Origin: Microbacteriaceae bacterium VKM Ac-2854
GTDB lineage: Bacteria; Actinomycetota; Actinomycetes; Actinomycetales; Microbacteriaceae
Assembly: GCA_013205085.1 (NCBI GenBank)
Contig: JABMLH010000002.1
Span: 313,425-377,424, forward strand
DNA length: 64,000 nt
Direction: 5' to 3'
Both the position numbers and the translations under genes were made by a program. Of this stretch, positions 48,463 to 57,688 are shown one piece after another. How positions within the stretch are numbered: the stretch's first letter is position 1; each line of letters starts with the position of its first letter. The notes under the pieces were generated by a model, which was not told where the DNA came from, did not search any database, and saw only the letters and a list, made by a program, of their open reading frames with translations.

Positions 48463-48545
48463 CTGCGAGGGACCCCTCCTGCACGCGAGGGCGCCGCGGG
48501 CGCGGGCGCCCTCGCGTGCTGCGCGGGTCCGTCGCGGGTGGCAGG
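48463..48545. repeat. Nested palindromic repeat, family C copy 2
   Basis: The inner arms 48484-48495 and 48505-48516 (CGCGAGGGCGCC) and the following TGCTGCGCGGGTCC match copy 1 exactly; the outer arms pair with a few mismatches. Unlike copy 1 it lies between two divergent genes and only about 20 bases before the GlxA promoter, so it cannot serve as a terminator there. Confidence 0.88.
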
Positions 48546-48562
48546 AGCTGCATGTTGGGCGA

Positions 48563-48568
48563 TATGCT
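48563..48568 (+). promoter_or_regulatory. -10 box TATGCT for the GlxA-type gene, leaderless type
   Basis: It ends 7 bases before the ATG at 48576. Confidence 0.45.
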
Positions 48569-48575
48569 GCCAGGC

Positions 48576-49547
48576 ATGTTGAGGAGTGTCGCCCTGATCG
48601 CGTTGCCGGAGCTCGCGCCGTTCGAGTTCGGAGTCGTCTGCGAGGTGTTCGGCGTGGACCGCCGCGACCACGGCGGGCCGGAGTTCGACCTGACGATCGT
48701 CACGCCGCATCCCGGGCCGGTGCGCACGAGCCTCGGCTTCGAGATGACCATCGAGAACGACCTGTCGGCTGCGGAGACCGCCGACCTGATCGCCGTGCCG
48801 GCGCACACCCGCGGCCCGGTGGATCCGGACGTGATCGCCCTGCTGCGACGCGCGCACCAGCGCGGAGCGTGGATCCTCAGCGTCTGCAGCGGCTCTTTCA
48901 CGCTCGCGCAGGCCGGCATCCTCGACGGCCGCCGTGCGACGACGCACTGGATGCACGCGGACGAGTTGGCCCGGCGCTTCCCGGCCGTCGAGGTCGACCC
49001 CGACGTTCTGTTCGTGCAAGACGGCACGATCGTGACCAGCGCCGGAACCGCGGCCGGCATCGACGCCTGCCTGCACATCGTGCGCACCGAACTCGGCGCG
49101 GCCGCCGCCAACGTGATCGCACGCCGGATGGTCGTGCCCCCGCAGCGGCACGGCGGTCAGGCCCAATACGTGCAGTCGCCGGTGCCCGCGGTGCGCGCGG
49201 ACTCCTTCGCCGAGGTGACCCAGTGGATGCTGGAGAACCTCGACCGCGACCTCAGCGTCGACCAGCTGGCGCGGCGCGCGCTGATGTCGCCGCGCACCTT
49301 CGCCCGCCGATTCCGCGCCGACCTGGGCACAACGCCGGCCGCCTGGCTGAACCGCCAGCGACTCCTCCGCGCGCAGCAGCTGCTGGAGCAGAGCGACCTG
49401 CCGCTGGAATCGATCGCCGCGGAGGTCGGTTTCGGCACGGCCGCGGTGATGCGACACCACTTCGTCCGGGTGCTGCAGGTGACCCCGGTCGCCTACCGCC
49501 GCTCGTTCAGCTGCACTCCGATGAAGTCGGCGGACGCGGTGGCGTGA
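48576..49547 (+). CDS. GlxA-family transcriptional regulator (DJ-1/PfpI-like plus AraC HTH)
   Basis: 323 residues from ATG 48576; ATG 48552, preceded by AGGAG, would add eight residues. The N-terminal DJ-1/PfpI-like domain (about 1-175) has ILSVCSGSFTLAQAGILDGR, with a Cys in the nucleophile-elbow position, and TSAGTAAGIDACLH. The C-terminal AraC domain has DQLARRALMSPRTFARRF and IAAEVGFGTAAVMRHHF. Such proteins sense an unknown metabolite and regulate neighbouring genes. It is divergent from galE and convergent with manA. Confidence 0.9.
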   Translation: MLRSVALIALPELAPFEFGVVCEVFGVDRRDHGGPEFDLTIVTPHPGPVRTSLGFEMTIENDLSAAETADLIAVPAHTRGPVDPDVIALLRRAHQRGAWILSVCSGSFTLAQAGILDGRRATTHWMHADELARRFPAVEVDPDVLFVQDGTIVTSAGTAAGIDACLHIVRTELGAAAANVIARRMVVPPQRHGGQAQYVQSPVPAVRADSFAEVTQWMLENLDRDLSVDQLARRALMSPRTFARRFRADLGTTPAAWLNRQRLLRAQQLLEQSDLPLESIAAEVGFGTAAVMRHHFVRVLQVTPVAYRRSFSCTPMKSADAVA

Positions 49548-49561
49548 GATCAGCGGGCCTT

Positions 49562-49641
49562 CGAGATTCGCATCTACGGACGAGATCCACGGCCGCGGCG
49601 GCGCATCCCGTCCGCAGGAGCGAATCTCGCGAAATTTCGCG
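49562..49641. repeat. Nested palindromic repeat, family A copy 2
   Basis: The right arm (49621-49641, CGAATCTCGCGAAATTTCGC) is identical to copy 1; the left outer arm is cut to CGAGATTCG at 49562-49570. The inner stem CGGACGAGAT / ATCCCGTCCG and the loop (GCCGCGGCGGCGCA) are also shared. Like copy 1, it lies between convergent genes, here GlxA and manA, and reaches six bases from the manA stop. Confidence 0.88.
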
Positions 49642-49646
49642 ACGAG

Positions 49647-50885
49647 TCAGACGGTCGCGATGAAGAGGGTGCCGTGGCCCGTGATCGTGAGCGCGCCTTC
49701 GTCGGGAGTGATGAAGACGCTCTCGCCGCGCGCGAGCGTCGCCGCGGAGTGCGCGCCGACGATCGACAGCGTGCCGGCCGTCGCGATCGCGATGGCCGGA
49801 CCCGTGATCGTCAGGCTCGAGGCCGCCGACTCCTCGCCGGCGCGCTCGACGACGGCGAGCACGAAGTCGGGCACGTCGGGGCGGTAGAGCCGGACGCCGT
49901 GGCCGATCGACTCCGGTTGCAGGTAGGGCACCGGCACCGGCGTGAATTCGAGTACGTCCAGCAGCTCCGGCACGTCGATGTGCTTCGGAGTGAGCCCGCC
50001 GCGGAGCACGTTGTCGGAGGCTGCCATCAGCTCGACGCCGGTGCCGCGCAGGTAGGCGTGGATGTTGCCGGCCGGCAGGTAGAGCACTTCGCCGCGACGC
50101 AGCCGCACCCGATTCAGCAGCACCGAGATCACCACCCCCGGGTCCCCCGGGTACTCGCGCTGCAGGTCGAGCACGGTGCCGTAGGTGAGCGAGTGCGTCT
50201 CGCCGCCCGCCGCCTCCGCGACGGCCGTGACGAGTTCGATCAGCGCGGCGATCACGGCACGGTCGCCCGTCTCGAGCAGCCACTGCACCGTGCCGGCGAG
50301 CGCCTCCTCGGTCGGGCCGCTGAGGTGGTTGCGCAGTTCGAGCAGCGGCTCCACGTCCAGGCCCGCCGACTCCGCACGCTGGATGGTCTCGGCGACGATC
50401 GTCCGCGTCGGCTCGATCTCGCGGAAGCCGCACAGGGCATCGAAGGTGTCGGTGAGGGCGAAGATCAGCTCCGGCTTGTGGAACGGGTCCTTGTAGTTGC
50501 GCGTTCCTGCGTCCCGGGGCACGCCGGCGGCGTCCTCGTCGAGGAAGCGGCGGCGGGCCACCTCGCTGGACGGATGCGCCTGCAGCGAAAGCGGACCGCC
50601 CGCCGCCAGGATCTTCAAGAGGAAGGGCAGCCGCGGCGCTCCCGAGATCGGGTCGACCGATCCGTACGCGTTCGCGAGTGTCAGCTCCGGATCCGCCGCG
50701 ATCCAGTCGACCAAGGTGCCGGCGCCGATGGTCGGGTCGTCGATCCGAGAGGGCGAGCCGGGATGCGCGCCGAGCCAGAGCTCGGCCTCCGGGCCACCGG
50801 AAGGTGTCGTACCCAGGGCGTCCGAGATGCCGGTGCGAGCGCCCCACGCGTAGTCGCGAGGGGTGTTGCTGATCGACGTGAACAC
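49647..50885 (-). CDS. manA: Mannose-6-phosphate isomerase, class I
   Basis: 412 residues from GTG 50885, with GGAAGG upstream. It interconverts fructose-6-phosphate and mannose-6-phosphate and so supplies GDP-mannose synthesis. The zinc ligands lie in LSLQAHPSSEVARR (Gln, His), KPELIFALT (Glu) and LPAGNIHAYL (His); the N-terminus NTPRDYAWGARTGISDALG is the usual type I start. The enzyme is cytosolic. It could feed the GDP-mannose-using genes at 57.9-59.9 kb. Confidence 0.94.
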   Translation of the reverse strand: MFTSISNTPRDYAWGARTGISDALGTTPSGGPEAELWLGAHPGSPSRIDDPTIGAGTLVDWIAADPELTLANAYGSVDPISGAPRLPFLLKILAAGGPLSLQAHPSSEVARRRFLDEDAAGVPRDAGTRNYKDPFHKPELIFALTDTFDALCGFREIEPTRTIVAETIQRAESAGLDVEPLLELRNHLSGPTEEALAGTVQWLLETGDRAVIAALIELVTAVAEAAGGETHSLTYGTVLDLQREYPGDPGVVISVLLNRVRLRRGEVLYLPAGNIHAYLRGTGVELMAASDNVLRGGLTPKHIDVPELLDVLEFTPVPVPYLQPESIGHGVRLYRPDVPDFVLAVVERAGEESAASSLTITGPAIAIATAGTLSIVGAHSAATLARGESVFITPDEGALTITGHGTLFIATV

Positions 50886-51108
50886 GGGATGCCGCCTTCC
50901 GGGTCGTGAAGCAGCCGCCAGAGGACGGTGCGGCGCCGGGTGCGGGCACCAGGCATGACGGTAGCAGCGATCTACAAATCCGCGCGGCGGCCATGGCGCG
51001 CCGTTGGTGCGAATCGGCAAGTGATTCGGCGCCTCCTGCACCCCCTTCTTAGGCTCGGAAGGCCCGCAGATCATGGGCGCCTGCACGAGCAATGGAGCTG
51101 GAACAACG

Positions 51109-52299
51109 ATGGAGCACACCCCCGACTTCGAACCGATCGCCGCCGACTTCTACGGCTACGAGAACGCCCTCGGCGCCGAGGAGAAGGCGCTGCTGGCCGG
51201 CCTGCGCGCCCACCTGGAGGCCGAGGTGAAGCCCATCGTGAACGAGTATTGGGAGCGCGCCGAATTCCCATCGCAGCTCATCCCCGGACTGCACGCCACC
51301 GGCGCGATCGGCCTCTCGTGGCCCGAGACCCAGCCGTTCGAGAACTCGGCCGTGTTCCGCGGCTGGGTCGCCCTCGAACTCGGGCGCATCGACGCCGGGA
51401 TCGCGACGTACGTCGGCGTGCAGAACGGTCTGGTCATGGGCGCGATCGGCGTGACCGGCTCACCGGAGCAGCGTGCCGAATGGCTGCCGAAGCTCGCCTC
51501 CGGCGAGGTGATCGGCGCGTTCGGGCTCACCGAGCCGCAATCGGGCTCGGACTCCGCGCAGGGGCTGCGCACCACTGCGCGGCGTGAGGGCGACTCCTGG
51601 ATCCTGGACGGTGCCAAGCGCTGGATCGGCAACGCCACCTTCAGCGACATCACGATCATCTGGGCGAAGGATGTCGCCGACGGCCAGGTGAAGGGCTTCA
51701 TCGTGCCCAATGCGACGCCCGGATTCTCCGCGACGAAGATCGAAGGAAAGCAGGCCCTGCGATCGGTGCAGAACGCCGACATCGTGCTCGAGGGCGTCGT
51801 CGTCCCCGAGTCGCTGCGGCTGCAGGGCGCGAACTCGTTCCGCGACACCGCGAAGGTGCTCCGGCTCACCCGAGCGGAGGTGGCCTGGCAGGCCGTGGGG
51901 GTCGCGATCGGCGCGTACGACGCCGCCCTGGCGTACGCGAAGCAGCGGATCCAGTTCGGCAAGCCGATCGCGCAGCACCAGCTCGTGCAGGACCACCTGG
52001 TGCGGGCGATCGGAAATATCACAGCGAGCATCGGGATGTGCACCCGGGTCTCGCAGATGCTCGACGACGACGAGCAGCGCGACGAGCACTCGGCTCTGGC
52101 GAAGGCGTTCGCGACCGCGCGGATGCGCGAGACGGTGGCGTGGTGCCGCGAGCTGATGGGAGGCAACGGCATCGTGCTCGAATACGACGTCGCCCGCTTC
52201 TTTGCCGACGCCGAGGCGCTCTACTCCTACGAGGGCACGCGCGAGATGAACACCCTCATCGTGGGCCGATCGATCACCGGGCTGCCCGCCTTCGTGTGA
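51109..52299 (+). CDS. Acyl-CoA dehydrogenase (glutaryl-CoA dehydrogenase-like)
   Basis: 396 residues from ATG 51109. The FAD-binding loop FGLTEPQSGSDSAQGLRTTA and KRWIGNATFSDITIIWAKD fit the family. The C-terminal segment YSYEGTREMNTLIVGRSITG carries the catalytic Glu in the same place as glutaryl-CoA dehydrogenases, so a decarboxylating glutaryl-CoA or short-chain acyl-CoA enzyme is likely. The electron acceptor would be ETF. No other beta-oxidation gene is near. It is divergent from manA and followed by a family B hairpin. Confidence 0.88.
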   Translation: MEHTPDFEPIAADFYGYENALGAEEKALLAGLRAHLEAEVKPIVNEYWERAEFPSQLIPGLHATGAIGLSWPETQPFENSAVFRGWVALELGRIDAGIATYVGVQNGLVMGAIGVTGSPEQRAEWLPKLASGEVIGAFGLTEPQSGSDSAQGLRTTARREGDSWILDGAKRWIGNATFSDITIIWAKDVADGQVKGFIVPNATPGFSATKIEGKQALRSVQNADIVLEGVVVPESLRLQGANSFRDTAKVLRLTRAEVAWQAVGVAIGAYDAALAYAKQRIQFGKPIAQHQLVQDHLVRAIGNITASIGMCTRVSQMLDDDEQRDEHSALAKAFATARMRETVAWCRELMGGNGIVLEYDVARFFADAEALYSYEGTREMNTLIVGRSITGLPAFV

Positions 52300-52309
52300 C
52301 CGCCGCCGA

Positions 52310-52358
52310 GAAGGGTTGTCACTTCGTCCGCTCCCTACCGACAAAGTGACAACCCTTC
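52310..52358 (+). terminator. Terminator hairpin after the acyl-CoA dehydrogenase; repeat family B copy 3
   Basis: GAAGGGTTGTCACTTCGTC pairs with the right arm ending at 52358 with two mismatches near the loop, followed by CGTTCG. The arms are nearly identical to the hairpin at 11710-11756. Confidence 0.8.
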
Positions 52359-52460
52359 GTTCGAGGGCGGCCGCCTGAGCAAAACTGAACGGCGGGGGCC
52401 GAAAGGCTGGGCATCCGCCGCTGTCGGCTCGATTCGGGGTTCGCAAGAGCGCGCCGCGGA

Positions 52461-52466
52461 TACCCT
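52461..52466 (+). promoter_or_regulatory. -10 box TACCCT, leaderless type
   Basis: It ends 7 bases before the ATG at 52474 of the first ligase-like gene. Confidence 0.45.
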
Positions 52467-52473
52467 GAGAGCC

Positions 52474-53892
52474 ATGGCGCTGCTGCATCCCGCGGCGCGG
52501 GAACCCTTGACGAAGCCGATCCCCGCACTCGTGCGGCGGATCCGGGCGATCGCTCCGTTGCACCTCGCTTCGCTCGTCTTCTTCGTCGCGTTCGCCGGTC
52601 AGGCCGTGCGCAATCTGGTGGACTGGGCCGGCTTCGCCGTGGTCGTGCTCGCCCTCTTCGCCGTGACCCTGATCCGCCTCGGCCCGGTCGCCGGCGCCGG
52701 TTCCCTCCTGCGCAGCGTGCCGCGGTCGCTGCTGCTCTTCGTCGCGCTGTCCGCGGCCTCGATCGCGTGGTCGCAGTACCCCACCGCGAGCGTGCTGGGC
52801 GTCGCGATCCAGGTCGTCACCGCCCTGACGGGGGTGCTGCTCGCCTCGGCGCTCGGCTGGTCCTCGCTGCTCGAAGCTCTCTGGCGCGCCGTGACCTGGA
52901 TCTGCGGACTCTCGCTCGGATTCGAACTCGTCGTCAGCCTCGTGATCGGCCACCCGGTGCTGCCGCCGGTGCTGCCCGCGGACGGCCAGCCCGCGTCCTA
53001 CTACTGGTCGGCCGATCAGCTACTGGTCGGCGGCCCGATCCAGGGCATCGTCGGCAACCGCAACCTGCTCGCCTTCGTGGCGCTGCTCGGCCTGATCGTG
53101 GCCGGCCTGAGGATGTTCGAACACGCGCGCGGTCGACTCAACGCTCTCGTGTGGACCGCCGTGTTCCTGCTCTGCATCGGGCTCACCCGCTCCGCCACCG
53201 TGGTGCTGGCCGTCGTCGCGCTGCTCGCCGTGGTCGCCGTGCTCCTCGCCGTCCGCTACCTGCCCTGGCGGCTGCGGCGGCTGCTGTACCCGGGCGGAGC
53301 GGCTCTGCTGCTGGCCCTGGTCAGCTACGCGGTGATCCACTCCGCGACGATCTTCTCGCTCGTCGGCCGCGACGACGACATGTCGGGCCGCGCCGAGATC
53401 TGGTCGAAGGTGCTGCACCTCGCCGCCGAGCATCCGGTGCTCGGTTGGGGCTGGGTCAGTTACTGGGTGCCGTGGGTCGAGCCGTTCAAGGGCCTGGTCG
53501 TGATCGATCACACCCCGTACTTCCAGGCGCACAACGCGCTGCTGGACATCCTGATGCAGCTGGGGGCCGTCGGCGCGATCGCCGCCATCGCCGTCGCGGG
53601 CTGGGCGTCCTCCCGCGCCTGGCGCATCGCGGTCGCTCCCGTCGACGCGCTCGGTCGACCGGCGGCGTATCGGGCCCGGACCCTCGCCCCCGTGCTGCTG
53701 CTCGGTGCGCTGCTGATCCAGAGCCTCACCGAGTCGAGGCTGTTGATCGAGGGCAACTGGCTGCTGCTCGTCGTGCTCTGCGTGCTGGTGAAGCGCGATT
53801 CGCCGCCCAGTGGCAGCACTCGGCTGACGCAGCGCCCGCCGCGTGAAGCCCGGGAGCAGAAGGCCGAGCGCGTGCCGCTGTCGCCTCTATAG
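52474..53892 (+). CDS. O-antigen ligase/polymerase-like membrane protein (Wzy_C), paralogue 1
   Basis: 472 residues with about eleven membrane helices from residue 27 on. Family marks are GGPIQGIVGNRNLLAFVALL, an outer loop with GRAEIWSKVLHLA, GWGWVSYWVPWVEPF and YFQAHNALLDILMQLG, containing the His-Asn pair of the Wzy_C domain. In Gram-negative bacteria WaaL-type enzymes join O-antigen to lipid A; in a Gram-positive they would polymerise or attach an envelope glycan. First of three tandem paralogues; its own leaderless-type promoter is likely. Confidence 0.87.
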   Translation: MALLHPAAREPLTKPIPALVRRIRAIAPLHLASLVFFVAFAGQAVRNLVDWAGFAVVVLALFAVTLIRLGPVAGAGSLLRSVPRSLLLFVALSAASIAWSQYPTASVLGVAIQVVTALTGVLLASALGWSSLLEALWRAVTWICGLSLGFELVVSLVIGHPVLPPVLPADGQPASYYWSADQLLVGGPIQGIVGNRNLLAFVALLGLIVAGLRMFEHARGRLNALVWTAVFLLCIGLTRSATVVLAVVALLAVVAVLLAVRYLPWRLRRLLYPGGAALLLALVSYAVIHSATIFSLVGRDDDMSGRAEIWSKVLHLAAEHPVLGWGWVSYWVPWVEPFKGLVVIDHTPYFQAHNALLDILMQLGAVGAIAAIAVAGWASSRAWRIAVAPVDALGRPAAYRARTLAPVLLLGALLIQSLTESRLLIEGNWLLLVVLCVLVKRDSPPSGSTRLTQRPPREAREQKAERVPLSPL

Positions 53893-53895
53893 GCT
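53890..53895 (+). promoter_or_regulatory. -10 box TAGGCT, leaderless type, overlapping the upstream stop
   Basis: It ends 7 bases before the ATG at 53903 and overlaps the TAG stop of paralogue 1. Confidence 0.45.
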
Positions 53896-53902
53896 GGCCT
53901 GC

Positions 53903-55246
53903 ATGACCCGTCGCGCCCCCGTGTCCGCCCCCGAGGCACTCGGAGTCGCCGTGCTGACGCTCGCATTCGCCGGTCAGGCGCTGCGCAATCTGGTCGGGTG
54001 GTGGGGATACGCGGCCGTTGTGGCGGTGCTGCTCGGATTCACGATCGCCGCCCTGGCCCGCGCGCGGCCGCGGCTGCGCTGGAGCAACACTCCCAAGGCC
54101 CTCGTCGGCTTCCTGGTCGTGGCGGTGCTCTCGATCGCCTGGTCGTTCTATCCAGGCGCCTCCGCGCTCGGGGTCGCGGCGACCCTGGCGACCACGGCCG
54201 CCGGCGCGATGCTCGCGTACACGCTCGACTGGGATCAGTTCGTCCGCGCGATGGGCCGCGCGCTGCGGATCACGGTCGGCGCATCGCTCCTGTTCGAGCT
54301 CGTCGTCGCCGTCTTCGTGCGCCAGCCGGTATTGCCGCCGTGGATCGGCGCGCCGGCCGGTACCACCCCGGATGCGTTCTACTGGACCCTGGGCGAGCTG
54401 TTCACCGGGGGCCCGATCCAGGGCGTCGTGGGCAATCGCAATCTGCTCGGCTTCGTCGCCCTGCTGGGCCTCGTTGTGGTTCTCGTGGAGCTGGTCGCGG
54501 GTCTGCTGCGTCGACGCGGCGCGATCGTGTGGGCCGTCGTCTTCGCCGCGACGCTGCTGCTGACACGTTCGAGCACCGTCTGGCTGTGTCTGGTGGCGGT
54601 CGCGGCCACCGCCGTCTTCGTGCTCTGGGCGCGCCGCGTCGGTGAGAACCGACGCCGTCCGGTCTACATCACGGCCCTGGCGCTCGGCGTCGCCCTGCTG
54701 GTCGTCCTGCTCACGGCGCGGGATGCGGTCTTCGCCGTGCTCGGGCGCAGCGAGGACGCGACCGGTCGGCTCGACATCTGGCGCTCGGTCTGGGCGCTCG
54801 CCGAACAGCGTCCGGTCGCCGGCTGGGGCTGGGTGAGCTACTGGGTCCCCTGGGCGGCTCCGTTCGACTCGCTCGCCGAGCGCAAGGGCGTGCTGTACCT
54901 GCAGGCTCACAACGCCTGGCTCGACGTCTGGTTCCAGCTCGGCATCATCGGTTTGGTCTTCTTCGTCGCTCTGGCCGTCTCGGCACTGTGGCGCTCCTGG
55001 TTCCTGGCCGTCGACCGTCCGCGCCGCAGCGCGAGCGCCGTCCTGCCCTACCGGATCGCCACGGTCGCGCCCGTGCTCATCCTCGCGGCGCTGCTCGCGC
55101 AATCGATCGCCGAGAGCCGCATCCTGACCGAGTCCGGTTGGATGCTGCTCGCCGCCTTCGCGCTGAAGACGAAGAGCCGCCCCGAGAACACAACCGCCGA
55201 GCTCGTCGACGCGGCATCGCCGCGCCGTGCGACGGTCGGGCGGTGA
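53903..55246 (+). CDS. O-antigen ligase/polymerase-like membrane protein (Wzy_C), paralogue 2
   Basis: 447 residues. It is clearly homologous to the gene before it: FAGQALRNLVGWWGYA, GGPIQGVVGNRNLLGFVALL, GRLDIWRSVWALAEQ, GWGWVSYWVPWAAPFDSL and YLQAHNAWLDVWFQLG. The same residues are kept at the presumed active-site loops, so it should be functional. The short distance (10 bases) and high similarity point to tandem duplication. The C-terminal tail is short and polar. Confidence 0.87.
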   Translation: MTRRAPVSAPEALGVAVLTLAFAGQALRNLVGWWGYAAVVAVLLGFTIAALARARPRLRWSNTPKALVGFLVVAVLSIAWSFYPGASALGVAATLATTAAGAMLAYTLDWDQFVRAMGRALRITVGASLLFELVVAVFVRQPVLPPWIGAPAGTTPDAFYWTLGELFTGGPIQGVVGNRNLLGFVALLGLVVVLVELVAGLLRRRGAIVWAVVFAATLLLTRSSTVWLCLVAVAATAVFVLWARRVGENRRRPVYITALALGVALLVVLLTARDAVFAVLGRSEDATGRLDIWRSVWALAEQRPVAGWGWVSYWVPWAAPFDSLAERKGVLYLQAHNAWLDVWFQLGIIGLVFFVALAVSALWRSWFLAVDRPRRSASAVLPYRIATVAPVLILAALLAQSIAESRILTESGWMLLAAFALKTKSRPENTTAELVDAASPRRATVGR

Positions 55247-56523
55247 GCCGACCGGGCTCCATCGTCGGCGACGCGGTGCTGGCCAGCATCGGCTCGCCCC
55301 GGTTCGCCGCCGCCTTCGCGCAGCTGACCATCGGCACCATCTTCTGCGCGCCGGCCGTGCGCGGGCTGATCGGCTGGCCCGGCTACATCGCCGCGATCTG
55401 CGGCCTCGCCGTGCTCGCCGCCGCCGCGCTGCTGCTGCGCCGATCGCAACTGGACTGGCACGGCCTGCTGCCGTTGAGCCTGCTGATCTTCCTCGGCTGG
55501 AGCGCGTCGAGCGTGATCTGGAGCGGCTACCAGTGGGCGACCATCGCGGGGGTCGCCTACCAGTTCGGCATCGCCTTCCTGGCGGTGACCGTCGCTCTCA
55601 CTCGCGACATCATTCAGATCGTGCGCACCGTCGGTGACGTCCTGCGCCTGGTGCTCGGCCTGTCGATCGCAGTGGAGATCCTCGCGGGAGTCCTGATCGA
55701 CCGGCCGATCGGATTCCTCCAGGTGCAGGGCCTGCTCGCGGCCGGCGGACCGATCCAGGGCATCGCCGGCACCCGGAACCAACTCGGCCTGCTCTGCTTG
55801 ATCGCGCTGGCGACGTTCGTGGTGGAGCTGCTGACCAAGTCGGTGCCGCGCGGCCTCGCCGCGACCTCGATCATCGCGGCGTCGACCACCCTGCTGTTCA
55901 CGCGATCCGCCGTCAGCCTCGGCGTGCTCGCCGTCGCGCTGGTCGTCGCCGTCGGACTGCGCTGGGTGCGCCGCGCGACCGCGCAGCAGCGCCGGAGCCG
56001 GCAGATCGTGACGGTGGTGGTCACGGTGGTCGCGCTGGGTGCCGCCTGGATCCTCCGGGGTCGACTGATCGATCTGTTGAACGCGGGTAGCGAGTTCGAG
56101 TACCGGATCGTGCTCTGGCAACGGCTGTGGCAGATGTCACCCGACTCCCCCATCCTCGGCCGCGGTTGGATCGGGTTGTGGCGCCCCGAGCTGTATCCGT
56201 TCAACGCGATCGACTTCCTCTCGGGCCGACCGCACGCGTCCGCGCTGAACGCGCTGTTCGACGTGGTGCTGCAACTGGGCCTCGTGGGAGCCGTGGTCTT
56301 CATCGTCCTGGTCGGCCTGGCGCTCGTGCGCAGCTGGCTGATCGCGACGGAACGCAAGGCCGTTGTGCACGTGTGGCCCGTGCTGATCCTGGCGGTACTG
56401 GTCGCGACCAGCTTCGCTGAGAGTTCGATCCTCGTGGACGCCGGCTGGCTGCTGCTGGTGATCTGTTCCCTCCGCGCGGCGCAGGGACTCAGCTGGCGCC
56501 GGATGCTCAGCCCGGCGTTCTGA
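55243..56523 (+). CDS. O-antigen ligase/polymerase-like membrane protein (Wzy_C), diverged paralogue 3
   Basis: 426 residues from GTG 55243, overlapping the previous stop by four bases. The topology matches paralogues 1 and 2, but the conserved segments differ: GGPIQGIAGTRNQLGLLCL in place of GNRNLL, RGWIGLWRPELYPF in place of GWGWVSYW, and PHASALNALFDVVLQLG in place of QAHNALLD, so the His-Asn pair is separated by three residues. It may have another acceptor or an altered activity. Translationally coupled to paralogue 2. Confidence 0.85.
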   Translation: MSRPGSIVGDAVLASIGSPRFAAAFAQLTIGTIFCAPAVRGLIGWPGYIAAICGLAVLAAAALLLRRSQLDWHGLLPLSLLIFLGWSASSVIWSGYQWATIAGVAYQFGIAFLAVTVALTRDIIQIVRTVGDVLRLVLGLSIAVEILAGVLIDRPIGFLQVQGLLAAGGPIQGIAGTRNQLGLLCLIALATFVVELLTKSVPRGLAATSIIAASTTLLFTRSAVSLGVLAVALVVAVGLRWVRRATAQQRRSRQIVTVVVTVVALGAAWILRGRLIDLLNAGSEFEYRIVLWQRLWQMSPDSPILGRGWIGLWRPELYPFNAIDFLSGRPHASALNALFDVVLQLGLVGAVVFIVLVGLALVRSWLIATERKAVVHVWPVLILAVLVATSFAESSILVDAGWLLLVICSLRAAQGLSWRRMLSPAF

Positions 56524-56576
56524 GCCGTCGGCGCTGCGATGCCCGTCACCGAAACGACGACCCCCTGGTCGGGCTG

Positions 56577-57668
56577 CTATCGGCGGTGCAGCGTCGCCGC
56601 GACGGAGCGGAACACCGCGCGATGCTCGGCGATGCAGCGCTCCCAGGTGAATTCGGCCGCGCGGGCGATCCCGGCGGGCCCGAGCTCGTCTCGGCGCTCG
56701 ATGGCCTCGAGGATGCCCGCGGCGATCGAGGCCGGATCCGTGGGCTCGAAGTAGACAGCCGCATCCGCGCAGATCTCGGGGAGCGAGCCCGCACGCGAAG
56801 CCGCGACGGGGCAGCCGGACGCCATCGCCTCGATCGGCGGGAAGCCGAAGCCCTCGTACAGGCTCGGGAACGCCAGCGCGGCGGCCTCCCGGTACAGCTG
56901 GGCCAGCTCGTCCGCCGAGACGAGGCCCCGCCAGTCCACGAAGTCGGGCAGCGCGCCGAGGGTGTCCAGGTTGCCGCCCGTGAGCACGAGCCGCAGCTCG
57001 GGGCGCGTGCGCCGCACGATCGCCATCGCCTCGAACAGACGCGCGTGGTTCTTGTGCGGCCACGCGCGCGCCGGGTAGAGCACGAAGTCGCCCCGCGCGC
57101 CGAGGTTCGGCGTGAACCGTTCGGTGTCCACGCCGAGGTGCGCCACGAAGATCCGCTCCTCGGGGATGCCCAGCAGCGCCACGATCCGCTGCTTGGTGAA
57201 GTCGCTGATCGTGATGATCGCGTCCGCGCGCCGAGCGGTGGCCTCGTAGGCGAAGCGGCGGAAGAGCCGTTCGACCCGAGGGAAGAGCTCCGGCAGGTCG
57301 CGGTGCTGCAGATCGAAGATCATCTGCACGAAGCCCTGTTTCCGTGACGGATAGGGCAGCGGCACCGTGAACGGGAAGTAGAGGATCTCGCCGCGACCGA
57401 GAGCGCGCCGCAGTCGAGGCGTGCGACGGATCGCTTGCAGCATGCCGATCGCGCGCCGCTTGTGCCCGGCGCCGCTGGTGACGCCGGCCGCGACGAGTTC
57501 GGGAGCGGCCTCGCTGAAGCCGCGCGCCGTCTCCGGGACGAGGGCCCGGACGCGGAGGGTGTCGTCGGCCAGCAGGCGCGTGAGCGCGCGGGCGTACGTC
57601 TCGCCGCCGCCCATCCCGCCGGGATCGACGGTGAGCATGGCGAGGGTGACCGAGGTCGTCGAGGTCAT
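56577..57668 (-). CDS. Glycosyltransferase, GT4 family
   Basis: 363 residues. It is a GT-B enzyme: an N-terminal domain with DPGGMGGGETYARALTRLL, a central FVLYPARAWPHKNHARLFEA and the donor-binding ELAQLYREAAALAFPSLYEG followed by FGFPPIEAMASGCPVAAS (E-x7-E motif). It is similar to mannosyltransferases of O-antigen clusters. It lies within the polysaccharide locus but on the opposite strand; its start faces the gmd promoter across a 14-bp tandem array. GDP-mannose or a GDP-deoxyhexose is a likely donor. Confidence 0.88.
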   Translation of the reverse strand: MTSTTSVTLAMLTVDPGGMGGGETYARALTRLLADDTLRVRALVPETARGFSEAAPELVAAGVTSGAGHKRRAIGMLQAIRRTPRLRRALGRGEILYFPFTVPLPYPSRKQGFVQMIFDLQHRDLPELFPRVERLFRRFAYEATARRADAIITISDFTKQRIVALLGIPEERIFVAHLGVDTERFTPNLGARGDFVLYPARAWPHKNHARLFEAMAIVRRTRPELRLVLTGGNLDTLGALPDFVDWRGLVSADELAQLYREAAALAFPSLYEGFGFPPIEAMASGCPVAASRAGSLPEICADAAVYFEPTDPASIAAGILEAIERRDELGPAGIARAAEFTWERCIAEHRAVFRSVAATLHRR

Positions 57669-57688
57669 GGCGGCCGATCTGTTGCGGG

